From positions 31,800,557 through 31,864,556 of the forward strand of contig JANCRA010000008.1 in the NCBI GenBank assembly GCA_024362935.1: a DNA stretch of 64,000 bases. The letters run 5' to 3'. Numbering within the stretch: position 1 is the stretch's first letter; each line of letters opens with the position of its first letter. The notes under the pieces are model-generated. The model saw only the letters and a program-made list of their open reading frames with translations. It had not been told where the DNA came from and made no database searches. Of the stretch, positions 23,258 through 34,635 are shown in pieces. This DNA comes from Setophaga petechia. Lineage: Eukaryota; Chordata; Aves; Passeriformes; Parulidae. A program made the position numbers and the translations under genes.

Positions 23258-26200
23258 GTGGCTCACAGGAGTGTGCAACCCAAAATCTGCCTGCATGTTT
23301 GGGACCTTATTGAGGCTGTTGTTCCATGCTGAGCTCAGCCAGCACCAAGGTCTGCTGAGTCTCCTTTATTTTCTCAGTTGTCCTGTGAAGTCTTCTAGTA
23401 CTAGTTCAGATCAGCTTGCTGAGACCTTGCTGGATGAGGATATTTCTGTTTTGGGCAGGGTGTGCAGACAGTCTGCTCTGTTGGATTTCAGCAACAATCT
23501 TCTCAAGGATTGGAAGAGACGGAAAGAAAAGGTTATGACAGAAGGATGGGTTTTGATCATTTTGGTAACATTTCATCTTAAACTACACCTTCTTTCATGT
23601 GAATTTAACTCTTCCTATATAAAGTCACAGACTTTGTAGCAAATTAAGGGAAAAACCAAATAGAACAAAAATACTTAGGAAGTTAGAGTGATGTTAGAAA
23701 ATAGAAGGGGAAAAGAACATAAGGGACAAAGAGCCCCCTCACCTACATGAAACATACAACACAATGAAAAGGTTATTTATAAATATATAACTTGAAATAA
23801 TTTTACTTAGGGAATGTAAAACATTTCCTATGTAACACAGTTAAAGGATAACAGGTTATCAGGGTAATGAGTTACTTTTGCACACCCACACATCATTTAG
23901 TTTCACATAATTGAAAAAAATTCAATTTCCTTCCACTTACAGTATATGGCATAATTTCTTCAGTGTTGTAGCATGCTTAGAGTCCATGAGTCACACAGAC
24001 TAAAACATGATAAGAAGCCGGCCTAAAAGATTAAATTTGAGTAATTAAATTATTGCTGTGTAATTACAACTCTGACCTTTAAACTCTAGCAAATTGTTCA
24101 TACTCTTCAACTTTTATGTTAAGAAAGTATACTTGGATTAAATGTTACAAGTTTTATACATTTGATTTTGTATATATGTATAAAACTAATATGTCAACCT
24201 GCATTTTAAGCATAGTGAATTGCAATGATGTTGCTAAAGATTAAGCTGCCAGGAAAATAATGCAAAATTGCCTACATCTGAGCAACAATTGCCTCTGAAG
24301 ATATTGTTGAGAGGTATTAGTGCTTTACTCTAATAAGGAATCTTTGAAGAAGAAAAAGTAATTTGCAGTTACAACACTGCGTGCTTCAGTACCCTGTTTG
24401 CTTAGCTGTGCTTAGCATGGGTAGCCAAGTTTGCTGGAGCCTGAGGCTGCAAGTTGTGAACTTTCCCCTAGATATGATTTTCTCTGGAATGGAGTTCATT
24501 TTCTTAGTAATTTTCCTACTAGCTGCTATAGTGCTATGTTTTGAATTTAGTACAAGAATAATGTTGACAACACACTGATGTTTTAGTTGTTGCTATGTAG
24601 TCCATACTTTAAATCAAGGAATTCTTAGTTTCCCATGCTCTGCTGACTGAGCTAGTGCACAAGAAGTAACCACCAGAAGTCAAGGAGGCTACAGCCATCA
24701 GAACTGGCAACTTGGCAAAGTAAGAACAGTAAACCCACCTGAGCTGATACCTGGAGAAAGAATCCAATAAGGATTTATAAGACAGCAGACCAGAAATCAA
24801 CACTGGGCCAAAAAGTGAATATAAGGCACATGAAGAGCACCTGAAGAAAGGGTGCATAGACTGGGAGGGTACAAAAATCTGGGGAATTCTTTGTTCTGGG
24901 TCCCTCTCCAGAGGCATCCAGCTCAAGCTGCCCTGCTGCTAGACCTCCCTACTAAATTATTTCCTTATTTATTTTTTATATATCTATCACCTAAGACTCT
25001 CCTGTGGGAAACCAGAGCACCTCTGTAGTTACACTCCCAGCATATGGAGGCATTCTCTGGGTGCCCCAGTCAGAGACACACCCTGTCTACAGGCAGCAGC
25101 ACCTAGTGTATGGGATAGTTTGGGTTGCCCACCATCCTAACTGTCCCACACATCCAGCCTGGGATCCTTGCTCTAGTGTGCTCTTTTGGCCACAGTCTTC
25201 TATGAGCAACCAGGCTGCTCAACACCTGTTTGTCACAGTTTCTCAGCTTTAGCTATGAACCACATTCAGAGATGATGACTGCAAAAACTGAGATGCCAAA
25301 GCTTTAGATGCTTCCTCTGTGAGGTGATTAGGCTAACTAGACCATGCATTTCCTTGATCCCTGCTGGAGTCCTGTAACACCAAAAAAACCCAATCCAAAC
25401 CCACAAATAAATAAAAAAATTTTCTTATTCCTAGTCATACTTTACCAGACATATTCTGATATCAGACCCAGGTCAGTCCCTATTCCACTTGCTCTCAAAT
25501 GAAACTCTTATTCTATCATAGCTGCCCAAAGTTGATCTTCATGACTCTGGCTGGGAAAGGTGTCTCGTGTCAGATAATCTGCCAAGTGTAATTTCAAGAG
25601 ACAGGGAGGCTGCACAGAGAGCAGCTCCCATGTGCTGTGCTAAGGCTGCACCAGTCCAGACTGGGATGTGCTTTGCTGTCCTGCTGAGTTTCTAGCCTGA
25701 CATACCTGGCTGTTGCTGTGCCTACAGAGCACATCTGGCCACCTTTGTGACAGGATGAGGTTCCAACACCTCTCTGGGAGAGGGACAGAGCAGGAGGAGG
25801 GAAAGAGGGTGTGACTAGGACTTCACATACACCTCTACCCTTCCCCATGTGCCTCTCAAGCAGAGCTTGTGTGGTCCTGACCACTAAACCATGACTCCCA
25901 TGTTCCCAGCAAACTTCTGTTCCTGCAATTGCAGTTTGTTGAAGAGGTACAGAAAGTCCCTGTGATGAACCCTGATATGCTGGCAGCTGTGCAACAGCAT
26001 CGGGTGGATCTTTCACTGCACCAGTAGGTGGTGTGACCCGAGAAAAATCCTTGCCTTATTTCCCCAGCTTCCCTTGCCTGAGGCTGTGGATGATGAGGTT
26101 TGACATAACAATATCAAAGATTGAAGACAGACTGCTAATTCTGACAAGAAATTATAATGGATCAACAGAAAATGGGTAAGAGCCTCTAAACATATCACTG

Positions 26201-27897
26201 TAATCATTACATTACAATCTTTGCAAACTTCACATTAGCCAAGCATTTTACAATTCTAGTGGGCCACCATTAAGTTTTTTGACTATAAATTGAATTTTTT
26301 TCCAGTGAAACCACTATCCAGCCACCCCTGGTGGAAAAACCACACCTTACCACAATATTACCCCTAAACTACACTTTAAATACCCTTTAAGGTTTTCTTT
26401 GCAAAGGCCCTCCTGGACCACCGGTATACAGAGCTGTGGAGTATTTATACAAATAATAGGTGGAATGTCTTGTAGATGGCAAAGCAGGGTTTGCTTGATT
26501 CTGATTTCAGAGGAAGCTGCAAAATGATTGGTTTGATGGGATACTTTAAGGGGACGGAGAGAGTGGCTAGTGTAGATAAGCAGCTATCAAACAGCAGAAT
26601 ACAGCTTAGCAGCCATTTCTCTGCGTTTGAGGTTTCTTCACAAAGAGAGGCAGAGCACACCTCTGAGCTGTCACTGAGCAGCTGGGGAAGTGCACAGGAT
26701 TAGCTGCAGACACAGTTTTAAAGTTACTTTATTACAGCTTTCATTTATGTAGGTACAATTTGTAGAATATAATTATCGTTGTGGTTTTATCACAGTATAG
26801 AAGTAAGCGAGGTCCTTGTAACCATTATTTGTGCATAACCATTATTTGTGTTAATAGCTGACCTTAATTTTAGAGATACGTTCTCAGTTTGAATCTAATA
26901 AATCATAAATTGCACTTAGAAGAGCTTTCTACAGCAGAGTTGCTTTATCCTTTTTTCATATTTCACTTCTCTAAAATGCATTATATACATGATGTTGAGT
27001 TTCCCTTGCAGTAGAATTGTTTGATTTCTACTGATAAAATGAACTGAATTACTTTTCGCTTTTACCTAAGGTTGCCTAATAATTTCTCTGACAATAATAA
27101 TTACCATGTTATTAATTGCTATTTGCTGGTATATGCAACATAATTATGCCATTATGATCTAATTATGCTATTATTAAATATGAATTCATGTGAAACCATT
27201 TTATTTGAACAGAAAGAATAATAGGCCACAGAACATTTTTCATTTGCTAAGGAGTTAAGTACGTCTCAATCATAAGGTGTATTTTTAAAATAAGCCTTAA
27301 AGTTAAAAAAATATTTTTTAATTTACTGGCATGGACTTCTGAAAGAAGATTAGAAAATGTGCATTCTGAGAAGATTAGAATATTGTCAGAGAAGTCTGTG
27401 AGAATTTGTGAATCTCCTTTCCAAGTGATAACTTAGCATTTCCACCTCACTCTTTAACACCGTGCATTCAATAGAAAACACTCCAGGGAAAAATAGATAC
27501 AGAAGAAAATCTCTTTAATCTTGAAAGTAAGCCTATTTAAATATAATTCTTGCATTTAGTATCACTTGTTCAATATTATATAAATATCTGAGGGCTTATA
27601 ACATAATATGAATTTAAATTTTAAAAAATTGGGAATTTCAAAGTATTTTAATGAGACAATAATAATTCCTCAGCTTTCCACTTCAGGTATAAATACATCT
27701 TAAGATTTACCAGATCTACATATTCCTCAGGAAAGAGAAAAGAAAAGCTTCTCAGCTTTGTCATATGAGAAAGAACTTTTGGCCAAATTTCAAAATTGAC
27801 TCTCCTTACATTTCTTTTTAAATTTTAAAATCACTGTCATAGATGAAAGCATTAATAAATATAATATTTGAGAAGACAAAATATCCAGCAGTCTATC
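23258..27897. other. non-coding stretch with two GC-richer patches
   Basis: Two patches, about 24600-25250 and 25590-26100, are less AT-rich than the rest and give longer open frames on both strands. The first has text reminiscent of an LTR (gggtccctctccagaggcat). The second has minus-strand open sequence of 140 codons with no in-frame ATG at its upstream end. I cannot assign either. A 15-bp direct repeat lies at 26819-26850. An ATTA-rich stretch lies at about 27075-27200. Confidence 0.5.
26819..26850. repeat. 17-bp-period direct repeat, two copies
   Basis: taaccattatttgtg at 26819-26833 is repeated exactly at 26836-26850. Short tandem duplication, no further context. Confidence 0.85.
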
Positions 27898-28279
27898 TCT
27901 GACCATGTTCACAGCGGTCAGAGGATGAGGGAAGAGACGAGGATCTGACTCCATGTTTCAGAAGGCTTGATTTATTATTTTATGATTATATATTATATTA
28001 AAACTATACTAAAAGAATAGAAGAAAGTATTTCATCAGAAGGCTAGCTAAGAATAGGAAAAGAAGGAACGATAATAAAGGCTTGTGGCTCAGAGAGTCCG
28101 AGCCAGCTGACTGTGATTGGCCATTAATTAGAAACAACCACGTGAGGCCAATCACAGATCCACCTGTTGCATTCCACAGCAGCAGATAACCATTGTTTGC
28201 ATTTTGTTCCTGAGGGCTCTCAGCTTCTCAGGAGGAAAAATCCTAAGGAAAGGATTTTTCAGAAAATATCATGGCTACA
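27898..28279 (+). mobile_element. solo LTR of a passerine endogenous retrovirus
   Basis: Recognised as a common passerine ERV LTR from 'tgactccatgtttcagaagg', 'cttgatttattattttatga', 'ctatactaaaagaatagaag', 'gagccagctgactgtgattg' and 'gcttctcaggaggaaaaatc', ending at 'ggctaca'. It is 382 bp. A probable 6-bp target duplication with one mismatch flanks it (TCTATC at 27892-27897, TCTATT at 28280-28285), consistent with ERVK-type integration. The first bases are TC, apparently a mutated TG. Inside, an exact 12-bp inverted repeat (ctgtgattggcc / ggccaatcacag) places CCAAT boxes in both orientations, and a CACGTG E-box lies beside it, as expected for a retroviral promoter. No internal viral sequence adjoins it. 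Confidence 0.85.
28111..28157. promoter_or_regulatory. inverted CCAAT-box pair with E-box inside the LTR
   Basis: Arms ctgtgattggcc (28111-28122) and ggccaatcacag (28146-28157) are exact reverse complements 23 bp apart. The spacer ends in CACGTG (28139-28144). CCAAT is the known target of NF-Y, and CACGTG of bHLH factors such as USF or MYC. Whether this ancient LTR still drives transcription is not known. Confidence 0.55.
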
Positions 28280-28645
28280 TCTATTCATTTAATAATTTCT
28301 TATTTTTTGTAGAAAGAATGTGAATCCAGAACTAGGAGCATATTTTTTGGCACAGCCACCCACATATGCATACCTCTGACTAGTTTGTATGTAGCACCTA
28401 TTTCAGCATTCCTCATGTGTTTCTCATGTTAAATAAATATTTTTCTTTTTAGACTTTGAGGATCAAAATGCTTATGGAACACATCATATTAGTGTTAGGT
28501 ATTGGAAGATATCCACTTGATTCTGACTACCAAGGTGGTCATTAGCCACTCCTTATGAGGGGTGACTACTATTAGAAGTGAATTTTGGTTCTCAGCTTGA
28601 CCCCAACTCATGCTTATGCCTTCTTCATTTAACACAATACTTTTA

Positions 28646-28746
28646 TTTATAGATATACCTTATTTATATATACGTGTATAGATATGTAACTACATGTATA
28701 ATGTATATGCACATACATATATGTAAATATATGCACATACATACAC
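28646..28746. repeat. AT-rich low-complexity block (TA/ACATA)
   Basis: Degenerate run of tatata, gtatat and acatacatat units over about 100 bp. Simple-sequence DNA. Confidence 0.8.
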
Positions 28747-29646
28747 TTTTATGAAGAAATTGAATGCAAGATTAAAAAAAAAAGTGTCAGAATTATTTAG
28801 TTAGACTACGGGATATATGAAATCATTTGCAGCCATCACAGTGATCACTGATCAAACACCCAAAGGTTATATGATGTGTATCTTTCTGGATTTGTAATTT
28901 CTTCTCAGAACCTTTGGACCCTAAATCCCACTGAGGAAAAAATGTGCTGCCTAAATCCTACTGAATGAAACATATTTAGTGACTTTAAGACACACCTATT
29001 GTATGATTGTCATGCTTAAATATCAGGGGCACTTATAGAAATGTGGACCTCAAAACACTGCAGGAGTTGATGTGTGTGCATGGCTGACAAGAGTAGGAAA
29101 ACCAGATTTGGTATGATGAAGGTTACAAAACCAGATTAGCACACTGTAAGGAGTCACTATTCAAACATCTTTTACTGCTTGAAGGAACACATTCAGGAGT
29201 GAGGCAGCAGGACTACTCTTCAATGCAGCTGATGATTTTCATCAAACAATCCAGCTTGTTCCCACTGCCTAAGAAATAAAACAGTCTGTGTAGCATCAGA
29301 AGGGAAATTGAGGATTTTTTAAAATGCAGGAAAATCTGATAGTCAAGATTTACTGAAAATCTGTCAATAGTAAAAAGATAACCTTATGTGAGAGGTACTG
29401 AACTATATTAATCTCTGTCATAACTTCATTTCAATCATTAAATTACCCTTGGATGAGCTCAGGCTGCCTGTAAAGAAAGATACAAACCACAACAGTCAGG
29501 GTTACTCGAGTTAATCTTACTTAAAAACAAAAAAGCCCAAGTAATACTGACAAATATAGACTGTTTCCATTAATGAGCTGGGATTTTGTAATAGTTGTAT
29601 TTCCAGTTTGATTAAAAAGTAAAATCTGAACAGGAATTCTGGGTGG

Positions 29647-29663
29647 TTTTTTTTTTTTTTTTT
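29647..29663. repeat. poly(T) tract, 17 bases
   Basis: Uninterrupted T17 followed by gtttgttttt. No retrotransposed sequence is recognised on either side, so it is probably simple sequence rather than a retroposon tail. Confidence 0.85.
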
Positions 29664-30920
29664 GTTTGTTTTTAAAATTAAAATTTCTTAGCATGAGTAT
29701 TCAGTTCAGAGCCACAAGTGAAAACAAGGAAATCCTAAAAACCAGAATTAATTATTGAATTACTTACTTGTCATTTATATTAATTAGAAGAAAACACTTT
29801 AAAGGAATTATCCTTCAGTCAATAAAATAGTTCAAATTGCAAATTGAAACAGAACAAATCAAAACACTGAATTAAGAGAAATCTGAACTGCTTGCAGCCA
29901 CCCAAAAGCTGGTGCTGTAACAGCAGGGAAACCAGACTTTGTGTGTAAGAAAAACAGAGAGCTAAATTAAGCCCTTAAATTAAGAATAATTAAACAATGA
30001 AAAACACATTGTGGTAAACACTCCATTGTTGAAAATGTTTGCAAGTTTTGAAGCCATTCAAGGAGTGAGATATTTTTAAGTTGTACCCTGTAAACTTCCT
30101 AAAAGAGTTAGACAAGGGAATCAAGGATTTTTAGTGTGTCTGTATAAAATCACATCCAAAGGAACACTGGCTTATTTGGCAGACAAAGCCAAATGCCCTG
30201 CAATGGATGGCCAAGAATAAACATGTCTGGGGACAGGAGATCTGGGGACATGAAGACCTGATGTGGAGTTCTCACTCAGAAAAGGCAGAACAAACATGGG
30301 TCATACATTTCACTGCTGGGCTTAAAGTGGAGAGGCAGGAGGATAAAGTGAAGAATTGCTTTCTTAAGCCAGAGTCTGCTGTTACTGTCTCCCTCTGCAC
30401 CATCAGTGCTACTTGAGTAGATCCTGCCTTAGAAACCAAAACCAGGTCTTAGGAAAGGCCAGTGACACAAAGGACTTTAATTCCTGAGAATTTATGACTC
30501 TTTTTCAACCCTTTCAGCTCTGACAGCAGTTACCATATAATTTTCTTTTTTTCTGCTTCGTAACTTTACTCCTACAGTGTAAATGGGAAATTATTCTTTT
30601 CCTCAGTTGAAAGTAGCAGAAGCCCTTTCCTATTACTCTGGGGGGAGGGGGGGTTAGTGGCTATTCATATAATGCCACATTATTGTGATAATTTTAAGAG
30701 TCCTGGGAGTCACCAGATCTAGTTTCCTAAAGAATAAAGCAAATTTGTAATTTTTCCAAAGAAAATGGAACTAGAACCAGCTTGCTAATTCATCAGGCTG
30801 ACTCAGTGCAGAAAGCAGCCCATATACTCCCTCAATTTTGGCATTCCAGGAATCCATTACACCTGACTGTGGAGAGGTAGGAGCTTGTCCCTGAAAAATG
30901 TTCCTTGCCATGGTGCTTAC

Positions 30921-30977
30921 GATGTGCTTGTTATTACCAGCAGCACTGATGCCTTCTGTAAAGTACTTGATATCACT
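30921..30977 (-). CDS. weak candidate exon, product unrecognised
   Basis: On the minus strand an acceptor (aattatgttcctgcag) opens a frame at 30977 that reads SDIKYFTEGISAAGNNKHI up to a GTAAGC donor-like site after 30921 (the exon ends in ATC rather than the usual AG). Phase is 0 in and 0 out. If that donor is not used, the frame continues to a TAG at 30771-30773, for a total of 68 codons. Continuation includes EGVYGLLSALSQPDELASWF. No family recognised and no polyadenylation signal close behind the stop. Chance remains likely. Confidence 0.2.
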
Positions 30978-33215
30978 CTGCAGGAACATAATTACAGGAT
31001 TTTATTTGTACTGCATCTGGTCCTCAAGAGAGACTGATGGTGTTGCATGTGCACTTCTAGGCAGAATTTCCTTGCTCTGTTTTCCTGCTCTAGTAGTTTA
31101 GAGAGTACTGTATTGAAAGTTACCTTCCAGTTTTATTGTTCACATTTGTGTATTCACAATGAATTTCTAAGGGCATGGAAAAATATTGAAATATTTAGAT
31201 TGATGTGCATATTACTGTTTTTTCTAATCTCCATATTTTTAACTACAGAAAATGAAGATAGAATTTATAAATTTTAAGGGTTCTGCTTGCAACTCTTATA
31301 ACTCAAGCCATGATTTATTATTCAGAGTAAATAAAAAATTGACATCTTGGGATCTGAACAGAATCACAAAATAGACAGAAAGAGTATGGATACACACACA
31401 TAGAGATTTATTCTTTTTGTGACATGAAGCTGAAATCCTTGAACTCCCCATTAATTTAAGGGTTTTTTTATTTTGCCAGAAAATCTGTTATTGTTCCACA
31501 GAGATACAGAGTGGTACTTAATAAGTAAGAATATACCATCCAAAAGGTCGTTAATGTTCACCCAGCAGCATGAAGGAAATAAGTTTTGCATTTCTCTCTG
31601 AATAATCACTTGAATGTGTAATAGAATATATGTATCCCATTATATGTGTCTCTATTCCAATCAAATGTCCTTTACAATGAAAGCATCATGGGCAGTGTCT
31701 AGCAAAAAGTTTCTGGTTAATTGACTGTGCTCATACATTTCTTTGAAAAACCTATTTTTAAGGAATACATGTAAAAGAAGTTACTGATCATGCATTTTAT
31801 GTATGTTATTACTTTTTACTTTCAGGATGTAAAATCCCTTTTACAATATACAGAATACATTTGATACTTAGAGGTTATAACTGTTAGCTTGGCAGAAAAA
31901 AAAGGTTTTGTTGCAAAATGAAATAACAGACAAGATAATGAGTAAAAAATTTAAGCAGAAATTTACAGAATTTACTGTACCTTGTCGTCATACTTTGAAT
32001 TTATCATGGATTATAAAATGGACATAATAACTTCAGAATGACACAATTTTATGCCATGACACTGCATGTGTTTGCTATATGAAATGGCCTAATACAATCA
32101 ATTTGATAAATAATTGTCACAGGGAGTGTAACAAGCATCAATGTCCTGAGAATATTTTGTTATCTGATGAAAGTCCTCCCACTATACCAGGCTATTATGA
32201 AGTTAGGCTAAATTTAGGGAATGGCAGTACCTCACCCTACAGTGAGAAAACCAGCTGGCAAGCTGCAAAGGTTCCCCTCATTCTTGCTTTCCTTCTGTAG
32301 ATGCTGAAGTACCATGACAGCTCTTCTATAGCTGAGTTGGTGTGACAACAATAATTTTAAAAGTTTTTAAACATCCTTCACTTGTGGACTTCCTGTAAAC
32401 AAAACAGAATAATAGGTTAAGTTTGTGAAAAGATATTAGACAGAGGTAACTTGAGTTACAGAGTTACAAAGTGCAGGAAAGACCAGCTTACCCTCATCTA
32501 AAAAAAAAAAAAAAAGTAAAAATGGTGAATTCAGATGCTTCTGTCAAAGTGTTTTCTGAAAAGATATTATGCTTCTTCTATGAAACACAATGAAAATTCA
32601 GGAAGCAATCCAATAGTGGGAATATAGTTTGATTATGCTATTTGGTGCCCTATTAATCTCAGGCAGGCTGTCTCTTGCCACAACACATGATCTGAATCAC
32701 AGTGCTCACCCTGCTTCCCACCTGTAGGTCATTGTGTCCAAGAAGTGATTTGAGCATCAAGGCTTTCAGATGCATGGGTACAGAACCGTACTATACGTCA
32801 TTTTATAAAAGGAAATAATTCATTTTTTAGCAGGAGTAACCACCAAATGAGTGAGCAATGAACATCATAAGAGGGACAAGTAAGTATAGTTAGTAAAACT
32901 AACTTTAAAGACATTGGTTTATGTAGAATCCCAGAAGATAAGGGGCTGCATGGACTGACAACTAAAGACCACCACAGTAGGGACAGGGGGAGGAAATCAA
33001 GGCCACCAAAGACCCTTGAAGACCTCTGACCCATTTTCAGAAAGGTTTAGAAGAATAAAATGCACATGATAATTAATTTATATAGAAAGCGAGATATTCA
33101 GCTCCAGGGTGAAGAAAACGAATCTGTAAAAAGGTAACTCCACAAAGAGCCAGGGTAGTGCCCACAGGACACTGGACAGCTCTTCAGATGGATAAATACT
33201 GGAGTCAGGACTGGT

Positions 33216-33290
33216 CCTCCTTCCTTCCTTCCTTCCTTCCTTGCTTCCTTCCCTCCTTCCCTCCTTCCTTCCTTCCCTCCCTCCCTCCCA
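33216..33290. repeat. (TTCC)n / (CCCT)n polypyrimidine microsatellite
   Basis: About 75 bp of almost pure pyrimidine: TTCC units grading into TCCC units, with a single G interruption near 33243. The minus strand is the matching purine run, which gives a meaningless glycine-, arginine-, glutamate- and lysine-rich open frame. Capable of triplex formation and likely polymorphic. Confidence 0.95.
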
Positions 33291-34614
33291 TTTATTCTCA
33301 CAGGAGAGAAACCCCACTATATGAGAATTTCACCAGGAAAAACAATTTCAAATTATCTTCGAGGGATACAGACTTTCTCTGATTAAATTGTCTTTCTCTT
33401 TCTTTTTTATTTTGCTAATGAGTAGCAAGGGAATGCATGTCCGTATATTTGGACATTTTCACTTAGGGTAAATAGTGATCTTTAATCGGTTAGATTCAAC
33501 AAGAAGCATCCAACAAAATATTTTCTGAGTGTTTGCATCTGGCGCTAAGATATCATCAATGCAGTTTATGAACATAGGAGTATATGGATAATATAGATCC
33601 TGAAATTCTGAGAAATATATCTTTAGTTTTCCCAGATCAGGTGCAATACCCACATGTACACCATTGTATGTCCTTGACTTCCTCCCCCATCCCCTACACT
33701 GTCTTTTCCTCTTATGCCTCATTCAGAGTTTGAACTCTTCTTTCACTTCCTACATTTTGTCTCTTGTGAGCTAACCTGTCAGTCTCCAGGTTATCATGCC
33801 TGTCACTGTCTAGATTTTATTGTGACCAAATATTTTTCCACATCTATACCTCTAACTTTTTCATTCCTAAAAATCCCTGTTCTTGGCTTTTAAAATCTCC
33901 AGATCTCTAGACTCTGATACATGCTGAAAAGTGCAGTACTTCCTCCCATTTCTCCACTGCCAGAAATCAATACATAAGAACTGTCCTACCCTGTTGTAAT
34001 GTCTGCTAGCTAATTAGATTGGTTCTGTGATGAACATCCTCAGAATTCTAGGGATTTGTGTGCTTGACATAAACCTGGAAAATGAGTTCTCTTATTTTAT
34101 TACAAGTCCCACTGATCAAGTGAGTAATTCAAATGCTGCTGTATCCTTTAAAAGGCATGCAGGCAGACTGCTTAGACTTGGAAATTCTTAAGTCTTCATT
34201 GTGGTAAGGTTACTGGCAAATTGGCATTTGCCAAAATAATTTCTGACCCACTGTTTAACTATTAAGGTGTTCAGAGCCCAACCAATGTCAAAACTAAAAT
34301 AACCCAGTGAGAGATTTTGAGACTGAGTAGACATAACTCCCACAGATAGGTACAGTGCACACAAAATATATGGCTTGGTATGTAGTTTATATACTCTTGC
34401 AAAGGACTATTAGAATCTGCAGAAATGATTTTGTGAAAAGAAGATTTGAAGGCAGAGAGAAATCTGGCCAAGCATCAAACAGATACAGAGATAAGTGACA
34501 GCTTTCACAGCAGGTACAAGCAGAGCAATCTGGCAAGACTGGTTTATGGATCCCCAGAAAAGAAGTACTGTTTTTTTGGTTTTAATTGCTTGGGAATTGT
34601 TTTTCCCCCCAGAG

Positions 34615-34635
34615 AAGAGCCTCTCAGAGGCTCTT
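34615..34635. repeat. 10-bp stem inverted repeat, 1-nt spacer
   Basis: aagagcctct and agaggctctt are exact reverse complements around a single C. Confidence 0.85.

Larger units (their letters stand above)
28280..30920. other. non-coding stretch, unassigned
   Basis: AT-rich, with an alternating AT/ACAT low-complexity block (28646-28746), a 17-T run (29647-29663) and a G-rich run (ggggggaggggggg, 30640-30653). No transposon or gene recognised. Confidence 0.6.

Noticed and set aside
26445..26660. 71-codon minus-strand open frame with protein-like text
   Set aside because: A pyrimidine-rich acceptor can be found but no acceptable donor or phase partner. The opposite strand is also open over the same interval.
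30640..30653. G-rich run as a possible G-quadruplex
   Set aside because: Only one interrupted G tract (six and seven Gs). Four separate G runs with loops are not present nearby.
33078..33382. Open frames rich in Glu/Gly/Lys/Arg (minus) and Pro/Ser/Phe/Leu (plus)
   Set aside because: Direct translation products of the TTCC/GGAA microsatellite.
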